A DNA stretch of 39,563 bases, taken from assembly GCA_022783515.1 (NCBI GenBank), contig JALEWR010000104.1, forward strand, positions 1-39,563, written 5' to 3'. The notes below the pieces were generated by a model. The model did not search any database and was not told where the DNA came from. It was given only the letters and a program-made list of their open reading frames with translations. Below are positions 18,796-27,592 of the stretch, one piece after another. The DNA comes from Prevotella sp. Its GTDB lineage: Bacteria > Bacteroidota > Bacteroidia > Bacteroidales > Bacteroidaceae. Both the position numbers and the translations under genes were made by a program. Position 1 is the first letter of the stretch. Each line of letters opens with the position of its first letter.

Positions 18796-21069
18796 ATGCA
18801 ACGAACATTTATACAAGTCTTGGCAATTGCAGCTATGCTAACTATGGGCGGACAGCCTGTGGCTGCACAAAAGAAAGTGCAGAAAGTACAGAAAACGGTG
18901 AAACAAACCAAGAAAAAGAATAAGATAACCATGAGCGAAGAGGCATTCATCAACGATTTGATGAGTAAGATGACGCTCAAAGAAAAGATAGGACAACTCT
19001 CACAATATGTGGGACGCGAACTATTGACGGGTCCGCAGAGTGAAACCCTGTCAGACTCGCTATTGAAAGAGGGTATGATAGGTTCGGTACTCAATATCGC
19101 CGGTGTAAAGCAGTTGCGTGCTTTGCAAGAGCGAAACATGGAAGTGTCACGCCTAAAGATTCCCATTCTCTTTGCTTTCGACATTATTCATGGCTATAAA
19201 ACCATCTTCCCAACACCTTTGGCTGAATCGTGTTCATGGGATCTCGACCTGATGTATCGCACCGCTAAGGCAGCTGCCGTTGAGGCTTCATCAGCAGGTA
19301 TTCATTGGACATTTGCACCTATGGTAGACGTTGCACGCGACCCACGTTGGGGACGTATTGTGGAAGGTGCCGGCGAGGATACCTACTTGGGTTGTAAGGT
19401 TGCAGAAGCTCGTGTCAAAGGTTTTCAATGGAACCTCTGGCAACCCAACTCGGTGTTGGCTTGTGCCAAACACTTTGCGGCCTATGGTGCTCCACAGGCA
19501 GGTCGCGACTATGCTCCTGTAGACATGTCTATATCTACCTTGGCAGAAACTTATTTGCCGCCTTATAAAGCTTGTATTGATGCAGGTGTGCAGACCTTTA
19601 TGACAGCCTTCAACGACATCAATGGTATGCCTGCATCGGGCAGCAAATGGTTGCTTACCGACTTGTTGAGAAATCAATGGGGCTTTAAGGGTTTTGTAGT
19701 GAGCGACTGGAATGCGGTGATCCAACTCAAGACTCAAGGCGTAACCGAAGACGATGCCGGAGCGGCTATCATGGCTCTTAATGCCGGCTTGGATATGGAT
19801 ATGACCGACGGATTGTACAATGCTCATATCGAAGAGGCTGTGAAGCAGGGTAAAGTGTCGATGGCTACTGTTGACGAGTCGGTAAGACGTATCTTGAGTG
19901 TGAAGTTTAAGTTAGGACTTTTTGAAGACCCTTATCGTTTCTTGGACGAAAAGCGTGAAAAGGAAACAGTGAAAAGTAAGGAACTGATGGACTTGGCTTT
20001 GGAGGCTTCGCATAAGTCGATGGTATTGCTCAAGAACGATAAAAATATCTTGCCACTTTCTAAAAGCATCAGGCGAATTGCACTTATCGGTCCGTTGGCA
20101 AACGACCAAAACGAATTGATGGGCTCATGGAAGGCTCGTGGTGAAAAAGAAGATGTCATCACAGTATTGCAAGGTTTGAAGGAAAAATTGGGAGCTAGCA
20201 CCGTTATCGATTATGTGCGTGGCTGCGATTGGAGCAAGCCCGACAAGTCGGAGTTCGACAAGGCTGTGGCTGCCGCCCGACAAGCCGACGTGGTGATTGC
20301 GGTGATGGGCGAAAAAGCTCTTTTCAGTGGCGAGTCGAGAAGTCGTGCTTATCTCAATCTTCCCGGTGTTCAAGAAGATTTGTTAGAAGCTCTGAAAACC
20401 GCAGGCAAACCCATCGTGTCGGTATTGATGAATGGGCGTCCTTTGGCTTTACCTCGTGTAAGTAAGGCGGTAGATGCCATCCTCGAAGCGTGGTTCTTAG
20501 GCACACGCAGTGGGCATGCCGTCGCTGATGTTCTCTTTGGCGACTACAATCCTTCGGGTAAGCTCACAGCGTCGTTCCTCTATGCCGAAGGGCAGATCCC
20601 TAACCACTACAACTATAAGCGTTCAGGTCGTCCCGGTGATATGGAACACAGCTCCACTGTCCGCCACATCGATTTGAAAAATGCCAACTTCTATCCTTTT
20701 GGTTATGGCTTGAGTTATACACGTTACGATTATGCTCCCTTCCAATGTGCCGATACATTTGATGCCAACGGCAAACTCACCGTGTCGGTGAATGTAACCA
20801 ACAGCGGCAACTACGACGGCGAGGAGATTGTTCAGGTATATGTGGCCGATAAGGTGGCATCTATGGTTCGCCCTGTCAAAGAGTTGAAAGGCTTTAAAAA
20901 GGTCTTTATCAAGAAGGGTGAAACGGTGAAAGTTGATATCGAACTTGATTCACGCGAATTAGGGTTTTGGACCAATGACATGAAATATGTGGTTGAACCC
21001 GGTGAGTTTACTGTCATGGTTGGCCCTAATAGCGAAGACTTACAAGCGAAGACTGTTAGGTTGAATTAG
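18796..21069 (+). CDS. glycoside hydrolase family 3, BglX-like beta-glucosidase
   Basis: 757 aa exo-acting beta-glucosidase, predicted periplasmic. The signal peptide ends near QPVAAQ (residue 25) and is followed by an unusual Lys-rich stretch (KKVQKVQKTVKQTKKKNK) before the catalytic barrel. Motifs: DVARDPRWGRIVEGAGEDTYLG (about 178-200), AKHFAAYG, and the nucleophile loop GFVVSDWNAV with Asp304. The second alpha/beta domain supplies the probable acid/base Glu513 in SGESRSRAYLNLPG. A fibronectin-III-like domain closes the protein (EIVQVYVADKV...RPVKELKGFKKV). Length and layout match BglX. It would hydrolyse gluco-oligosaccharides imported by the SusCD systems. The intergenic hairpin upstream suggests possible uncoupling from the lipoprotein gene. 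Confidence 0.95.
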   Translation: MQRTFIQVLAIAAMLTMGGQPVAAQKKVQKVQKTVKQTKKKNKITMSEEAFINDLMSKMTLKEKIGQLSQYVGRELLTGPQSETLSDSLLKEGMIGSVLNIAGVKQLRALQERNMEVSRLKIPILFAFDIIHGYKTIFPTPLAESCSWDLDLMYRTAKAAAVEASSAGIHWTFAPMVDVARDPRWGRIVEGAGEDTYLGCKVAEARVKGFQWNLWQPNSVLACAKHFAAYGAPQAGRDYAPVDMSISTLAETYLPPYKACIDAGVQTFMTAFNDINGMPASGSKWLLTDLLRNQWGFKGFVVSDWNAVIQLKTQGVTEDDAGAAIMALNAGLDMDMTDGLYNAHIEEAVKQGKVSMATVDESVRRILSVKFKLGLFEDPYRFLDEKREKETVKSKELMDLALEASHKSMVLLKNDKNILPLSKSIRRIALIGPLANDQNELMGSWKARGEKEDVITVLQGLKEKLGASTVIDYVRGCDWSKPDKSEFDKAVAAARQADVVIAVMGEKALFSGESRSRAYLNLPGVQEDLLEALKTAGKPIVSVLMNGRPLALPRVSKAVDAILEAWFLGTRSGHAVADVLFGDYNPSGKLTASFLYAEGQIPNHYNYKRSGRPGDMEHSSTVRHIDLKNANFYPFGYGLSYTRYDYAPFQCADTFDANGKLTVSVNVTNSGNYDGEEIVQVYVADKVASMVRPVKELKGFKKVFIKKGETVKVDIELDSRELGFWTNDMKYVVEPGEFTVMVGPNSEDLQAKTVRLN

Positions 21070-21085
21070 AAGAAAGACGTTTTAG

Positions 21086-21178
21086 ACAGGTGTGGCAGGT
21101 AAGATACGAGAGGATAGATGGAATTGTTTGTTGCGTTCGGCATTTTCCTGTTTACCCTGTATTGTCTGCCACGCCTGT
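21086..21178. repeat. long-loop inverted repeat between GH3 and esterase genes
   Basis: ACAGGTGTGGCAG (21086-21098) pairs with CTGCCACGCCTGT (21166-21178) with a single G:T wobble, separated by 67 bases. There is no T-tract. It may be a processing or attenuation structure or a dispersed repeat; GGCAGGTAAGA also recurs, inverted, near 25300. Confidence 0.45.
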
Positions 21179-21211
21179 TAGGATACATCTCTTCCCCAAA
21201 AACACTTGATT

Positions 21212-23017
21212 ATGAAAAGACTGTCTTTATTTATAGGAATGTTATCTGTGGCTCTCTCTGTTTTGGGAGCTATAGGCGACAAGATTTATTCTGCTGACAA
21301 TGTTATCTATGAGGTAACCTCGGCCAACGAAGTAAAAGTTATGGGATATACCCAAGAGTTTTCTGTTACTCATTGGGAGATTCCTCGTACCATCGAGTCG
21401 GGTGGTGTGGTCTATACGGTTTCTGCCATCAGTCAGTTTATCAACAATACGGTGGTAGAATCGATTGTTGTACCGGGTTCCGTTAAGGCGATGATTACTA
21501 ATTGGCAAGGCTTTAAAGGTTGTGCTAAACTAAAAAAGATTATCTTTGAATCGGGCTTTACCACCTTATCAAAAGGAGCTTTCCAAAACTGCACCGCCTT
21601 GACAGAAGTGATTTTACCGCATGGTCTTACCGAAATTCCTGTTTATGCTTTCCAAAATGCGGGATTGCAGACTATCACCTTGCCCGGTTCAACGGCAACA
21701 ATCAATAGCAATGCCTTTGTGGGGTGCAACAGCCTGACTGAAATGCGTTTTGACGGCACCGACATTCCCTCTTTTGTGCGTAATGGTGATGGAAAGAATT
21801 ATTCCACCGTTTCGTTGGTTGTGCCTCTACAGCAGACAGCTGCTTTCCAAGTGGCTACAGTGGCAAATCCTTTTAAAGAAATTCGCGAAGATGCAGCCTT
21901 AGGTTCGGGTACTGCCCCTGTGGTATGGAATCCCTTGACCGATATTCGCAAAGATGATTTTCTCGTTTATATCATCTTCGGACAATCTAATGCTGAAGGC
22001 TATGATGTGGTGCCTTCAGATGAAGACCGCCAACCCCATCCCGACCTCTATAACCTCATTGCCTACGACAACAATTCGGCAGAAGACGGCACAGGTACGA
22101 TACTCGCTCCATGGGGAGAATGGGAAAATGTGGCTGAACCCAACTGTCGCAAAACCAAGTTTCACCCCACAAAACTGGGTTGGGCAAAGGCATTTGGCGA
22201 GGAGATGTTGGCTCGCAACCCGGGCAAGAAGATTGCTTTGGTGCATGTGGCTGTGGCAAGTGCAGCCATCAAACTTTTTGATAAGGCGGAATACGAGGCT
22301 TATTTGGCAGATGCCAATACCAGCAAATGGGTGAAGTATAAAGCCTTGGGTGCGTATGGCGGTCATCCTTACCGGCGTATCATCGATGCGGCAAAGAAGG
22401 CACAGGAGTATGGAACGATAAAAGGCATCTTGATGCATCAAGGTGAGGAAGATGGTAATAAGGCATATTGGCCTGCTTCAGTTAAGAAGGTCTATCAGGA
22501 TATGCTGGCCGACTTGTCGCTTACAGCCGACCAAGTGCCGCTGCTTTTGGGCGAGCCTACTGCTTATTGTGGTGCCATAGCCAATCAAGTGAACATCACC
22601 ACCGAGGGTAATTCTCTTTATATTCCTCATAGTCATCTCATCCCGGCTTTGGATTTGCCCTATAACAATTTGCATTTCACTCGTGAGGGCTATGTTGAAT
22701 TAGGCAAGCGTTATGCTGAAAAAGCCACAGCATTGTTGCAACAGGGAGGTAATACAACCGGTCTTCTTGCTCCTTTTGCATCCTCTATTGCTCGCCCTAC
22801 GGTAAAAAGTATGGGTAATGGTGTGTTGCATGTGTCTTCGTTCTCACCTTTCACTTATCTGAAGGTGCTGACAATCGATGGCAAGCTGTTGCAATCGGTG
22901 GCGTTGGATAATCAACAAAGCATACGGTTACATCTTCCTTCAGCCGTAGGCACACCTGTTCTCCTCCATTTTACCTCCTCTTTTGGTCAATCGCAGGTGG
23001 TAAAGGTGAGACTTTAA
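21212..23017 (+). CDS. secreted BspA-type LRR protein fused to an SGNH/sialate-O-acetylesterase-like domain
   Basis: 601 aa from ATG 21212; the open frame reaches a TTG at 21206, but the ATG gives the better signal peptide (MKRLSLFIGMLSVALSVLGA). Residues ~50-230 hold BspA/LRR_5 repeats (FKGCAKLKKIIFESGFTTL, FQNCTALTEVILPHGLTEI, FVGCNSLTEMRFDG). A carbohydrate-esterase domain follows at about 245-510: YIIFGQSNAEG (Ser259 nucleophile), MHQGEEDG (Glu412), and NNLHFT (His488). The residue usually Asp in D-x-LHF is Asn485. The last ~75 residues (LKVLTIDGKLLQS...SQVVKVRL) resemble a C-terminal secretion/sorting tail. It may remove acetyl groups from the PUL's glycan and bind it through the LRRs. 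Separated from GH3 by 142 bases containing a long inverted repeat. Confidence 0.85.
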   Translation: MKRLSLFIGMLSVALSVLGAIGDKIYSADNVIYEVTSANEVKVMGYTQEFSVTHWEIPRTIESGGVVYTVSAISQFINNTVVESIVVPGSVKAMITNWQGFKGCAKLKKIIFESGFTTLSKGAFQNCTALTEVILPHGLTEIPVYAFQNAGLQTITLPGSTATINSNAFVGCNSLTEMRFDGTDIPSFVRNGDGKNYSTVSLVVPLQQTAAFQVATVANPFKEIREDAALGSGTAPVVWNPLTDIRKDDFLVYIIFGQSNAEGYDVVPSDEDRQPHPDLYNLIAYDNNSAEDGTGTILAPWGEWENVAEPNCRKTKFHPTKLGWAKAFGEEMLARNPGKKIALVHVAVASAAIKLFDKAEYEAYLADANTSKWVKYKALGAYGGHPYRRIIDAAKKAQEYGTIKGILMHQGEEDGNKAYWPASVKKVYQDMLADLSLTADQVPLLLGEPTAYCGAIANQVNITTEGNSLYIPHSHLIPALDLPYNNLHFTREGYVELGKRYAEKATALLQQGGNTTGLLAPFASSIARPTVKSMGNGVLHVSSFSPFTYLKVLTIDGKLLQSVALDNQQSIRLHLPSAVGTPVLLHFTSSFGQSQVVKVRL

Positions 23018-23039
23018 ATTTTTAGGTAGATAAAAAACG

Positions 23040-23085
23040 AAATTGGTCGGACAAGTCAGAGAAATCTGACAAATCCGACCAATTT
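23040..23085. terminator. bidirectional terminator between convergent esterase and dsbD genes
   Basis: Two nested stems. The outer AAATTGGTCGGA (23040-23051) pairs perfectly with 23074-23085; the inner GTCAGA pairs with TCTGAC around a GAAA tetraloop. A T-rich tail follows on the plus strand, and an A-run precedes the stem so that a T-run follows on the minus strand. It lies exactly between the two convergent stop codons. Confidence 0.88.
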
Positions 23086-23109
23086 TATTTTTGTGATAAA
23101 TAATCCGTC

Positions 23110-25170
23110 TTACTTCTTATAATTCTCCAAACCTTGGTTCAGGAACTCCAAGTATTTTTGGATGTCTTCATCATAGCTGTACGACTTGCTCAAGGGTTTG
23201 CCGTTGTTGTCCAATGTAACATAGAAAGGTTGGGCATTGGCACCAAACTTATGACGTTGCAGATAGCTCCACTTGTCGCCCACGGTGCGGAGCTTGCGTT
23301 GTTGTCCGTTCTCCATTATTTCAATGGGTTCTGCCAATGGAGTCTTGTCGTCAACATAGAGCGAAATGAGGATATAATCCTTCTTTAGTTTTTCTGCTAC
23401 CTGTGGGTCGGTCCATACAGCCACCTCCATCTTGCGACAGTTGACGCAACCAAAACCGGTGAAGTCGATGAGGACCGGCTTGCCCAAAGCGGCTGCGGCT
23501 GCCATACCTTCTTCGTAGTTCTTGAAGTGGGGATGTACCTCGTCTTTATTGAGATTGAAATCTTGTGTGTACATAGGAGGAGCGAAGGCACTCACTGCCT
23601 TTGTGGGAGCACCCCACAAACCGGGAATCATATAAACGGCGAATGCCAACGATGCCATACCCAGCATGATGCAAGGCACGGGCATTGCTTTTTGGTCGGG
23701 GTCGTCGTGTGGGAATTTGAGCTTGCCGATGAGATACATACCCAGCAAGGCAAAAATCACAATCCATATAGCCAAGAACACTTCACGGTCGAGCAAACGC
23801 CAGCCGTATGCCAAGTCGGCTGTTGAGAAGAACTTGAGGGCGAATGCCAACTCGATAAAACCCAGTGTAACCTTGATAATATTCATCCAGCTACCCGACT
23901 TAGGGGCTTGTTTCAACCATGCAGGGAAGAGGGCAAAGAGGGTAAAGGGGAGAGCCAAGGCAAGGGCAAAGCCGAACATTCCGATGGCAGGGCCTGCTAT
24001 GCTGTTGGTGGTAGAGAGTTCAACCAGGAGAAAGCCGATGATGGGGCCGGTGCAAGAAAACGACACCAAGGCAAGGGTGAACGCCATGAGAAAGATACTC
24101 AAAATACCGCTGGTAGACGATGCTTTGCTATCTACTGCGTTACCCCATTTGTCGGGTAGGCGTATCTCGAACCATCCAAAAAACGACAGGGCGAAGACCA
24201 CCAGGAGCAGACAGAAGAAGATGTTGAATACAGCATTGGTAGAAAGGGCATTGAGTGAGCTGGCACCAAAGATACCTGTGATGGCCAAACCTAATGCCAA
24301 ATAAATCACGATGATAGAGATACCATAGGTGATAGCATCGCGAATGCCTTTTGCCTTATCTTGGGTTCGCTTTAAAAAAAAACTTACTGTCATGGGAATA
24401 ATGGGCCACACACAAGGGGTGAAGAGGGCGAGCAAGCCGCCTACAAAGCCCATGGCGAGGATATACCACCATGCTGTGTTGCTGCCTGTGTTGCCATTAA
24501 GCACGTTCAATTCGTCTATAACGGGTGTCCATAAATCGCCGCCGGTATTGGGGGTAGCTGTTGCCACTGCTGCCATTGCTGTGGTGTCAGCCTTGGTGGT
24601 GTCTGCTGTCGATGCCAAAGCAAGAGCGGCAGCCAGTGAGTCAGCCTTTTGTTTGGCTGTTTCTGCAGGACTTTTGGTTTCTTCTTTCTTTGCTTCAGGA
24701 GCGTCTGCGGGGCCGTTGCCCGAGTAAGAGAACTCAACGCTGGTGGGGGGCAGACAGTTTTCGTCGTCGCAAGCTCCATATTCCAAATAGCCCGCAATCT
24801 TATAAGTCTTGCCGGTGATTTTATAACGTTGAACAAAGGTTACGGCATGTTCAAAATACCGCACGTTCATGTTGAAAATCTTATCAAAGGTGCTGACTTC
24901 CTTGCCTTTGGCTTGTAGCTTTCCTTCTGCCTTGGCCCCTTCCGCCTTCTCTGTGGTGAGGGTAGCCGAGGTGGGACCTCCACTGGGCAGTCCTGTTGAA
25001 TAGACATGCCATCCTTGGTCGATTTTGCCCGTAAAGATTACATCGACCTCTGTGGGTGATACTTGCTTTTGCTGAACACTGAAACGCACGGGGTCTGCCA
25101 TCTGTGCCGAAGCAGTCAAGGCAAACACCGCTAACAACATTGTTAGTAATGAATGGGTGATTTTGTTCAT
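23110..25170 (-). CDS. dsbD: thiol:disulfide interchange protein DsbD
   Basis: 686 aa protein-disulfide reductase that carries electrons across the inner membrane to periplasmic thiol proteins. Signal peptide MNKITHSLLTMLLAVFALTASAQ. The periplasmic alpha domain ends with the active pair in GACDDENCLPP (Cys134, Cys139). An Ala/Lys/Thr-rich linker (~160-210) leads to the membrane beta domain with its conserved Cys in LFTPCVWPIIPM (Cys253) and SFSCTGPIIG (Cys373). The C-terminal gamma domain is thioredoxin-like with GFGCVNCRK (Cys574, Cys577). All three redox pairs are present, so the protein should be functional. It lies 230 bases downstream of cyuA on the same strand; no TAnnTTTG box is visible in that gap. 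Confidence 0.95.
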   Translation of the reverse strand: MNKITHSLLTMLLAVFALTASAQMADPVRFSVQQKQVSPTEVDVIFTGKIDQGWHVYSTGLPSGGPTSATLTTEKAEGAKAEGKLQAKGKEVSTFDKIFNMNVRYFEHAVTFVQRYKITGKTYKIAGYLEYGACDDENCLPPTSVEFSYSGNGPADAPEAKKEETKSPAETAKQKADSLAAALALASTADTTKADTTAMAAVATATPNTGGDLWTPVIDELNVLNGNTGSNTAWWYILAMGFVGGLLALFTPCVWPIIPMTVSFFLKRTQDKAKGIRDAITYGISIIVIYLALGLAITGIFGASSLNALSTNAVFNIFFCLLLVVFALSFFGWFEIRLPDKWGNAVDSKASSTSGILSIFLMAFTLALVSFSCTGPIIGFLLVELSTTNSIAGPAIGMFGFALALALPFTLFALFPAWLKQAPKSGSWMNIIKVTLGFIELAFALKFFSTADLAYGWRLLDREVFLAIWIVIFALLGMYLIGKLKFPHDDPDQKAMPVPCIMLGMASLAFAVYMIPGLWGAPTKAVSAFAPPMYTQDFNLNKDEVHPHFKNYEEGMAAAAALGKPVLIDFTGFGCVNCRKMEVAVWTDPQVAEKLKKDYILISLYVDDKTPLAEPIEIMENGQQRKLRTVGDKWSYLQRHKFGANAQPFYVTLDNNGKPLSKSYSYDEDIQKYLEFLNQGLENYKK

Positions 25171-25198
25171 ATTATTTTAAATTTGGACCTCCCACGTC

Positions 25199-25213
25199 TC
25201 CTCCCAAGGAGGA
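25199..25213. repeat. TCCTCC-CAA-GGAGGA hairpin upstream of dsbD
   Basis: A perfect 6-bp stem about 30 bases 5' of the dsbD start on the minus strand, flanked by more TCTC/GAGA pairs. Same dispersed family as 18744-18756. Confidence 0.5.
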
Positions 25214-25400
25214 ATGGAGAGGATGTCATTCTTTATTATGTTTTAATTATCTCTACTGACTTTTATTCAACAATCGTCTGTTCTGTTTTGCCTGTTCTCT
25301 TACCTGCCAACTTCTGCCGTTAGCTTCTTCCCTCCTATGATACCGGAGGCAGACGCTCGCTGTCTTGCAGAGAGGTTAAGCAATGAGGTGGGTGAGGAAT

Positions 25401-26696
25401 CTATTTGTGAGCGGTTTTGCTCGTCATGATGTCCAACACATATTTGTCGGTTTCGTCCATCCCTTTGCTACCGATGGCAGTGAGGTTTCTGATACTCTTG
25501 TCCACATCGTCGTCGATGATGCCTTCTACCGAGGTGACACATTTGTGTTGCATGGCCAGCAAGGCACTCATCACGCCTGTACTCACACCTGTGGTGAGTT
25601 TTAAGGCACAACTGGGCTTGGCTCCGTCGCAAATCATGCCGGTGAGATTGGCAATCATATTCTTGACCGAGAAGGCTATTTGGTCGTAGTTGCCACCCAT
25701 GAGATAGGTGATGCCACAACTGCTTCCCGTACTTGCCACCACACAACCACATAGTGCAGAAAGTGTGCCAAGATGTTGCTTGATGTAGATGGCTGTCAGA
25801 TTGCTGAGAATCAATGCCCGAATGAGTTCTTCCTCGGTGTTATGATTCTCGCGGGCAAAGGTGGTAACAGGCACGGTGGTACATATTCCTTGGTTGCCGC
25901 TGCCGCTGTTGCTCATCACGGGTACCATGGCTCCTGCCATACGGGCGTCGCAGGCAGAACCGGTGGATGCCAGGATGTGAGCATAGATGCTGTCGCCCAA
26001 TACGCCCTTGCCTAACGGACTGCACATGGTTTTGCCCAGCTGGTGACCATAGTTGTCTTCCATTCCTTTTTTCGAAGCATTCTCGTTCAAGGTCTTGGCT
26101 TCCAAGATAAATCGCAACTGCTCGATATCGGTTTCGGTGGCAAATTCGTACACCTTTCTCATCGATAGTTCAACATGACTCTTGGGCAGACTTTCAGCAC
26201 TGCAAACCTCACGGTTGAGCAACACCTCTTCTCCTTTTCTTAGCCAAACAAAGTTGGTGTGTGCAGCCATGATGCGTGCCTCAGCCTCTTGACCTTGTGC
26301 TTGGCATACCACGTTGATGTAGAGCTTTTCGTTGGTTGCTTTCTCCAGTTGGATATCTATTCTTCCTTCATCGATAAAGGCACGTCCTGCTTTTACTGCC
26401 TCTTTGTTGCAGTTTTTCAGCACTTCCAGCTGTTGTTCGCTTTTGCCAATCAATGCTCCTAAAGCCACAGCGATGGGCAGTCCAATCATTCCCGTGCCGG
26501 GAATACCTACGCCCATAGCGTTTTTTAAGATGTTGGCACTCAGTTTTACTTCAATTTTTTCAGGTATTACTCCCAGCAACTCCCTGGCTTTCGCCACACA
26601 AAGAGCAACGGCAATGGGTTCGGTACAACCAATGGCCGGAACCACTTGCTGCCGTATGAGTTGCAGGATTTCGTCTTGTTCAGATTGTGTTAACAT
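25401..26696 (-). CDS. cyuA: UPF0597/CyuA-type L-cysteine desulfidase
   Basis: 431 aa, full length, cytoplasmic. The family (YhaM/CyuA, related to iron-sulfur L-serine dehydratase alpha subunits) splits L-cysteine into pyruvate, ammonia and sulfide using a [4Fe-4S] cluster. Conserved segments: VPAIGCTEPIAVAL (Cys24), VGIPGTGMIGLPIAVALGAL, SGSGNQGICTTVPV (Cys272) and MICDGAKPSCALK (Cys356, Cys363). These four cysteines are the likely cluster and active-site ligands. A -7 box at 26740-26747 on the minus strand gives a leader of about 40 bases. It is transcribed toward dsbD. Substrate is assigned by family; some members are annotated only as hypothetical or as serine dehydratase subunits. Confidence 0.85.
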   Translation of the reverse strand: MLTQSEQDEILQLIRQQVVPAIGCTEPIAVALCVAKARELLGVIPEKIEVKLSANILKNAMGVGIPGTGMIGLPIAVALGALIGKSEQQLEVLKNCNKEAVKAGRAFIDEGRIDIQLEKATNEKLYINVVCQAQGQEAEARIMAAHTNFVWLRKGEEVLLNREVCSAESLPKSHVELSMRKVYEFATETDIEQLRFILEAKTLNENASKKGMEDNYGHQLGKTMCSPLGKGVLGDSIYAHILASTGSACDARMAGAMVPVMSNSGSGNQGICTTVPVTTFARENHNTEEELIRALILSNLTAIYIKQHLGTLSALCGCVVASTGSSCGITYLMGGNYDQIAFSVKNMIANLTGMICDGAKPSCALKLTTGVSTGVMSALLAMQHKCVTSVEGIIDDDVDKSIRNLTAIGSKGMDETDKYVLDIMTSKTAHK

Positions 26697-26739
26697 GCTT
26701 TTGTTAGAGTTTAAATTGTGTGGTTGTTTTTGTTTGATG

Positions 26740-26747
26740 CAAAGATA
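26740..26747 (-). promoter_or_regulatory. -7 box (TATCTTTG) of cyuA
   Basis: Exact TAnnTTTG on the minus strand, 44 bases upstream of the cyuA ATG. No clear TTTG -33 box. Confidence 0.55.
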
Positions 26748-27075
26748 AGAAAAAGAGTGATTGACACCATATATATATGCAATATTATTTCTTAATAAAG
26801 ATGAAGAAAAATAGGATGCCGTTTGCAGTTATGCTTGTTTAGTAGCGTAAATACTTGCACTTACACAATAAAATGTGAGTCTTTTAGGGGAGATTGATAC
26901 TTTGGAGACTTCTTGGTAGCATGAGGCTTTTTGGAGAGACCTCTTGCCCATTCGTTTGCACAAAAAGCTTTTCCTTTGGGAGTTAATGGAATTGATGGGT
27001 AGTCGACTCACTTTATCCTATAGCAAAGATGCCCTTTCCTCCCTTTCCTTTTTATTGGTCGATTTCTAAGGTGTC
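26748..27075. other. gene-free AT-rich spacer upstream of the repeat element
   Basis: It contains a short alternating AT tract (ATATATATATGC near 26770) and one minus-strand open frame of 60 codons (26829-27011) without a recognizable domain or start signal, which was not called. Nothing else supportable is seen. Confidence 0.5.
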
Positions 27076-27348
27076 GGTTATTAATCTTGACAATGATGTT
27101 TTTCGTTTTAGAAAAGAGAGGTCTTAAAAATGGTGAGAAAAGGGATGTTAATGTTGCTTTTTATGCTCTTTTTCTGCGTTTTTTTGCTTTTGTTCCTGCA
27201 AAAGATATGCTTTCAGGAGACAAAAGATATGCTTTGAGGCGGTGAAAGCATGTCTTTGACGATGCGAAAGGATAGGTTTTGTGGCTCAAAAACGCAACTG
27301 TTGCAAAATAATGTTCTTGACTCTGTTCGTAAATGTTTGATAATGAGG
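27076..27348. repeat. dispersed intergenic element, copy B, with five units at exact 22-bp period
   Basis: Same-orientation homologue of 3927-4200 and nearly the same length (273 against 274 bases). Units begin at 27199, 27221, 27243, 27265 and 27287, i.e. exactly 22 bases apart, with forms such as CAAAAGATATGCTTT and GAAAGCATGTCTTT. The left landmark TTGACAAT is at 27087-27094 and the right landmark TTGATAAT near 27337. It ends about 185 bases before the sialidase promoter box. Confidence 0.7.
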
Positions 27349-27532
27349 TTTTTGTGGAAATTAAATATTTGGATGATTCCTATCCTCTTGTCGAGAAAAT
27401 CGGCCTTGTTGAGGGGTAGAGATTGATGTTTGGATTGTGCAATTTTGAGGATTTCCCCTATGACTCAGCAACGATTTTACACCGGTTGTGAAAAAACTCT
27501 ACTTTATTTTAACCGAATTTAAAATAATATAT

Positions 27533-27540
27533 TACTTTTG
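27533..27540 (+). promoter_or_regulatory. -7 box (TACTTTTG) of the sialidase gene
   Basis: Exact TAnnTTTG. It lies inside the longest open frame that could be drawn from GTG 27488, so the translation start must be downstream, at ATG 27593 or 27596. A TTTG -33 box is not evident. Confidence 0.6.
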
Positions 27541-27592
27541 TCGGACAATCAACTTAATATACAACTATTTACACCATTTAATCCATTTATTT

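Noticed and set aside
23666..24304. Plus-strand open frame of 212 codons opposite dsbD
   Set aside because: It is antisense to the conserved membrane domain of DsbD and composed of biased residues without domain features.
26829..27011. Minus-strand open frame of 60 codons in the cyuA-sialidase gap
   Set aside because: No domain, no start signal; a possible small protein cannot be supported.
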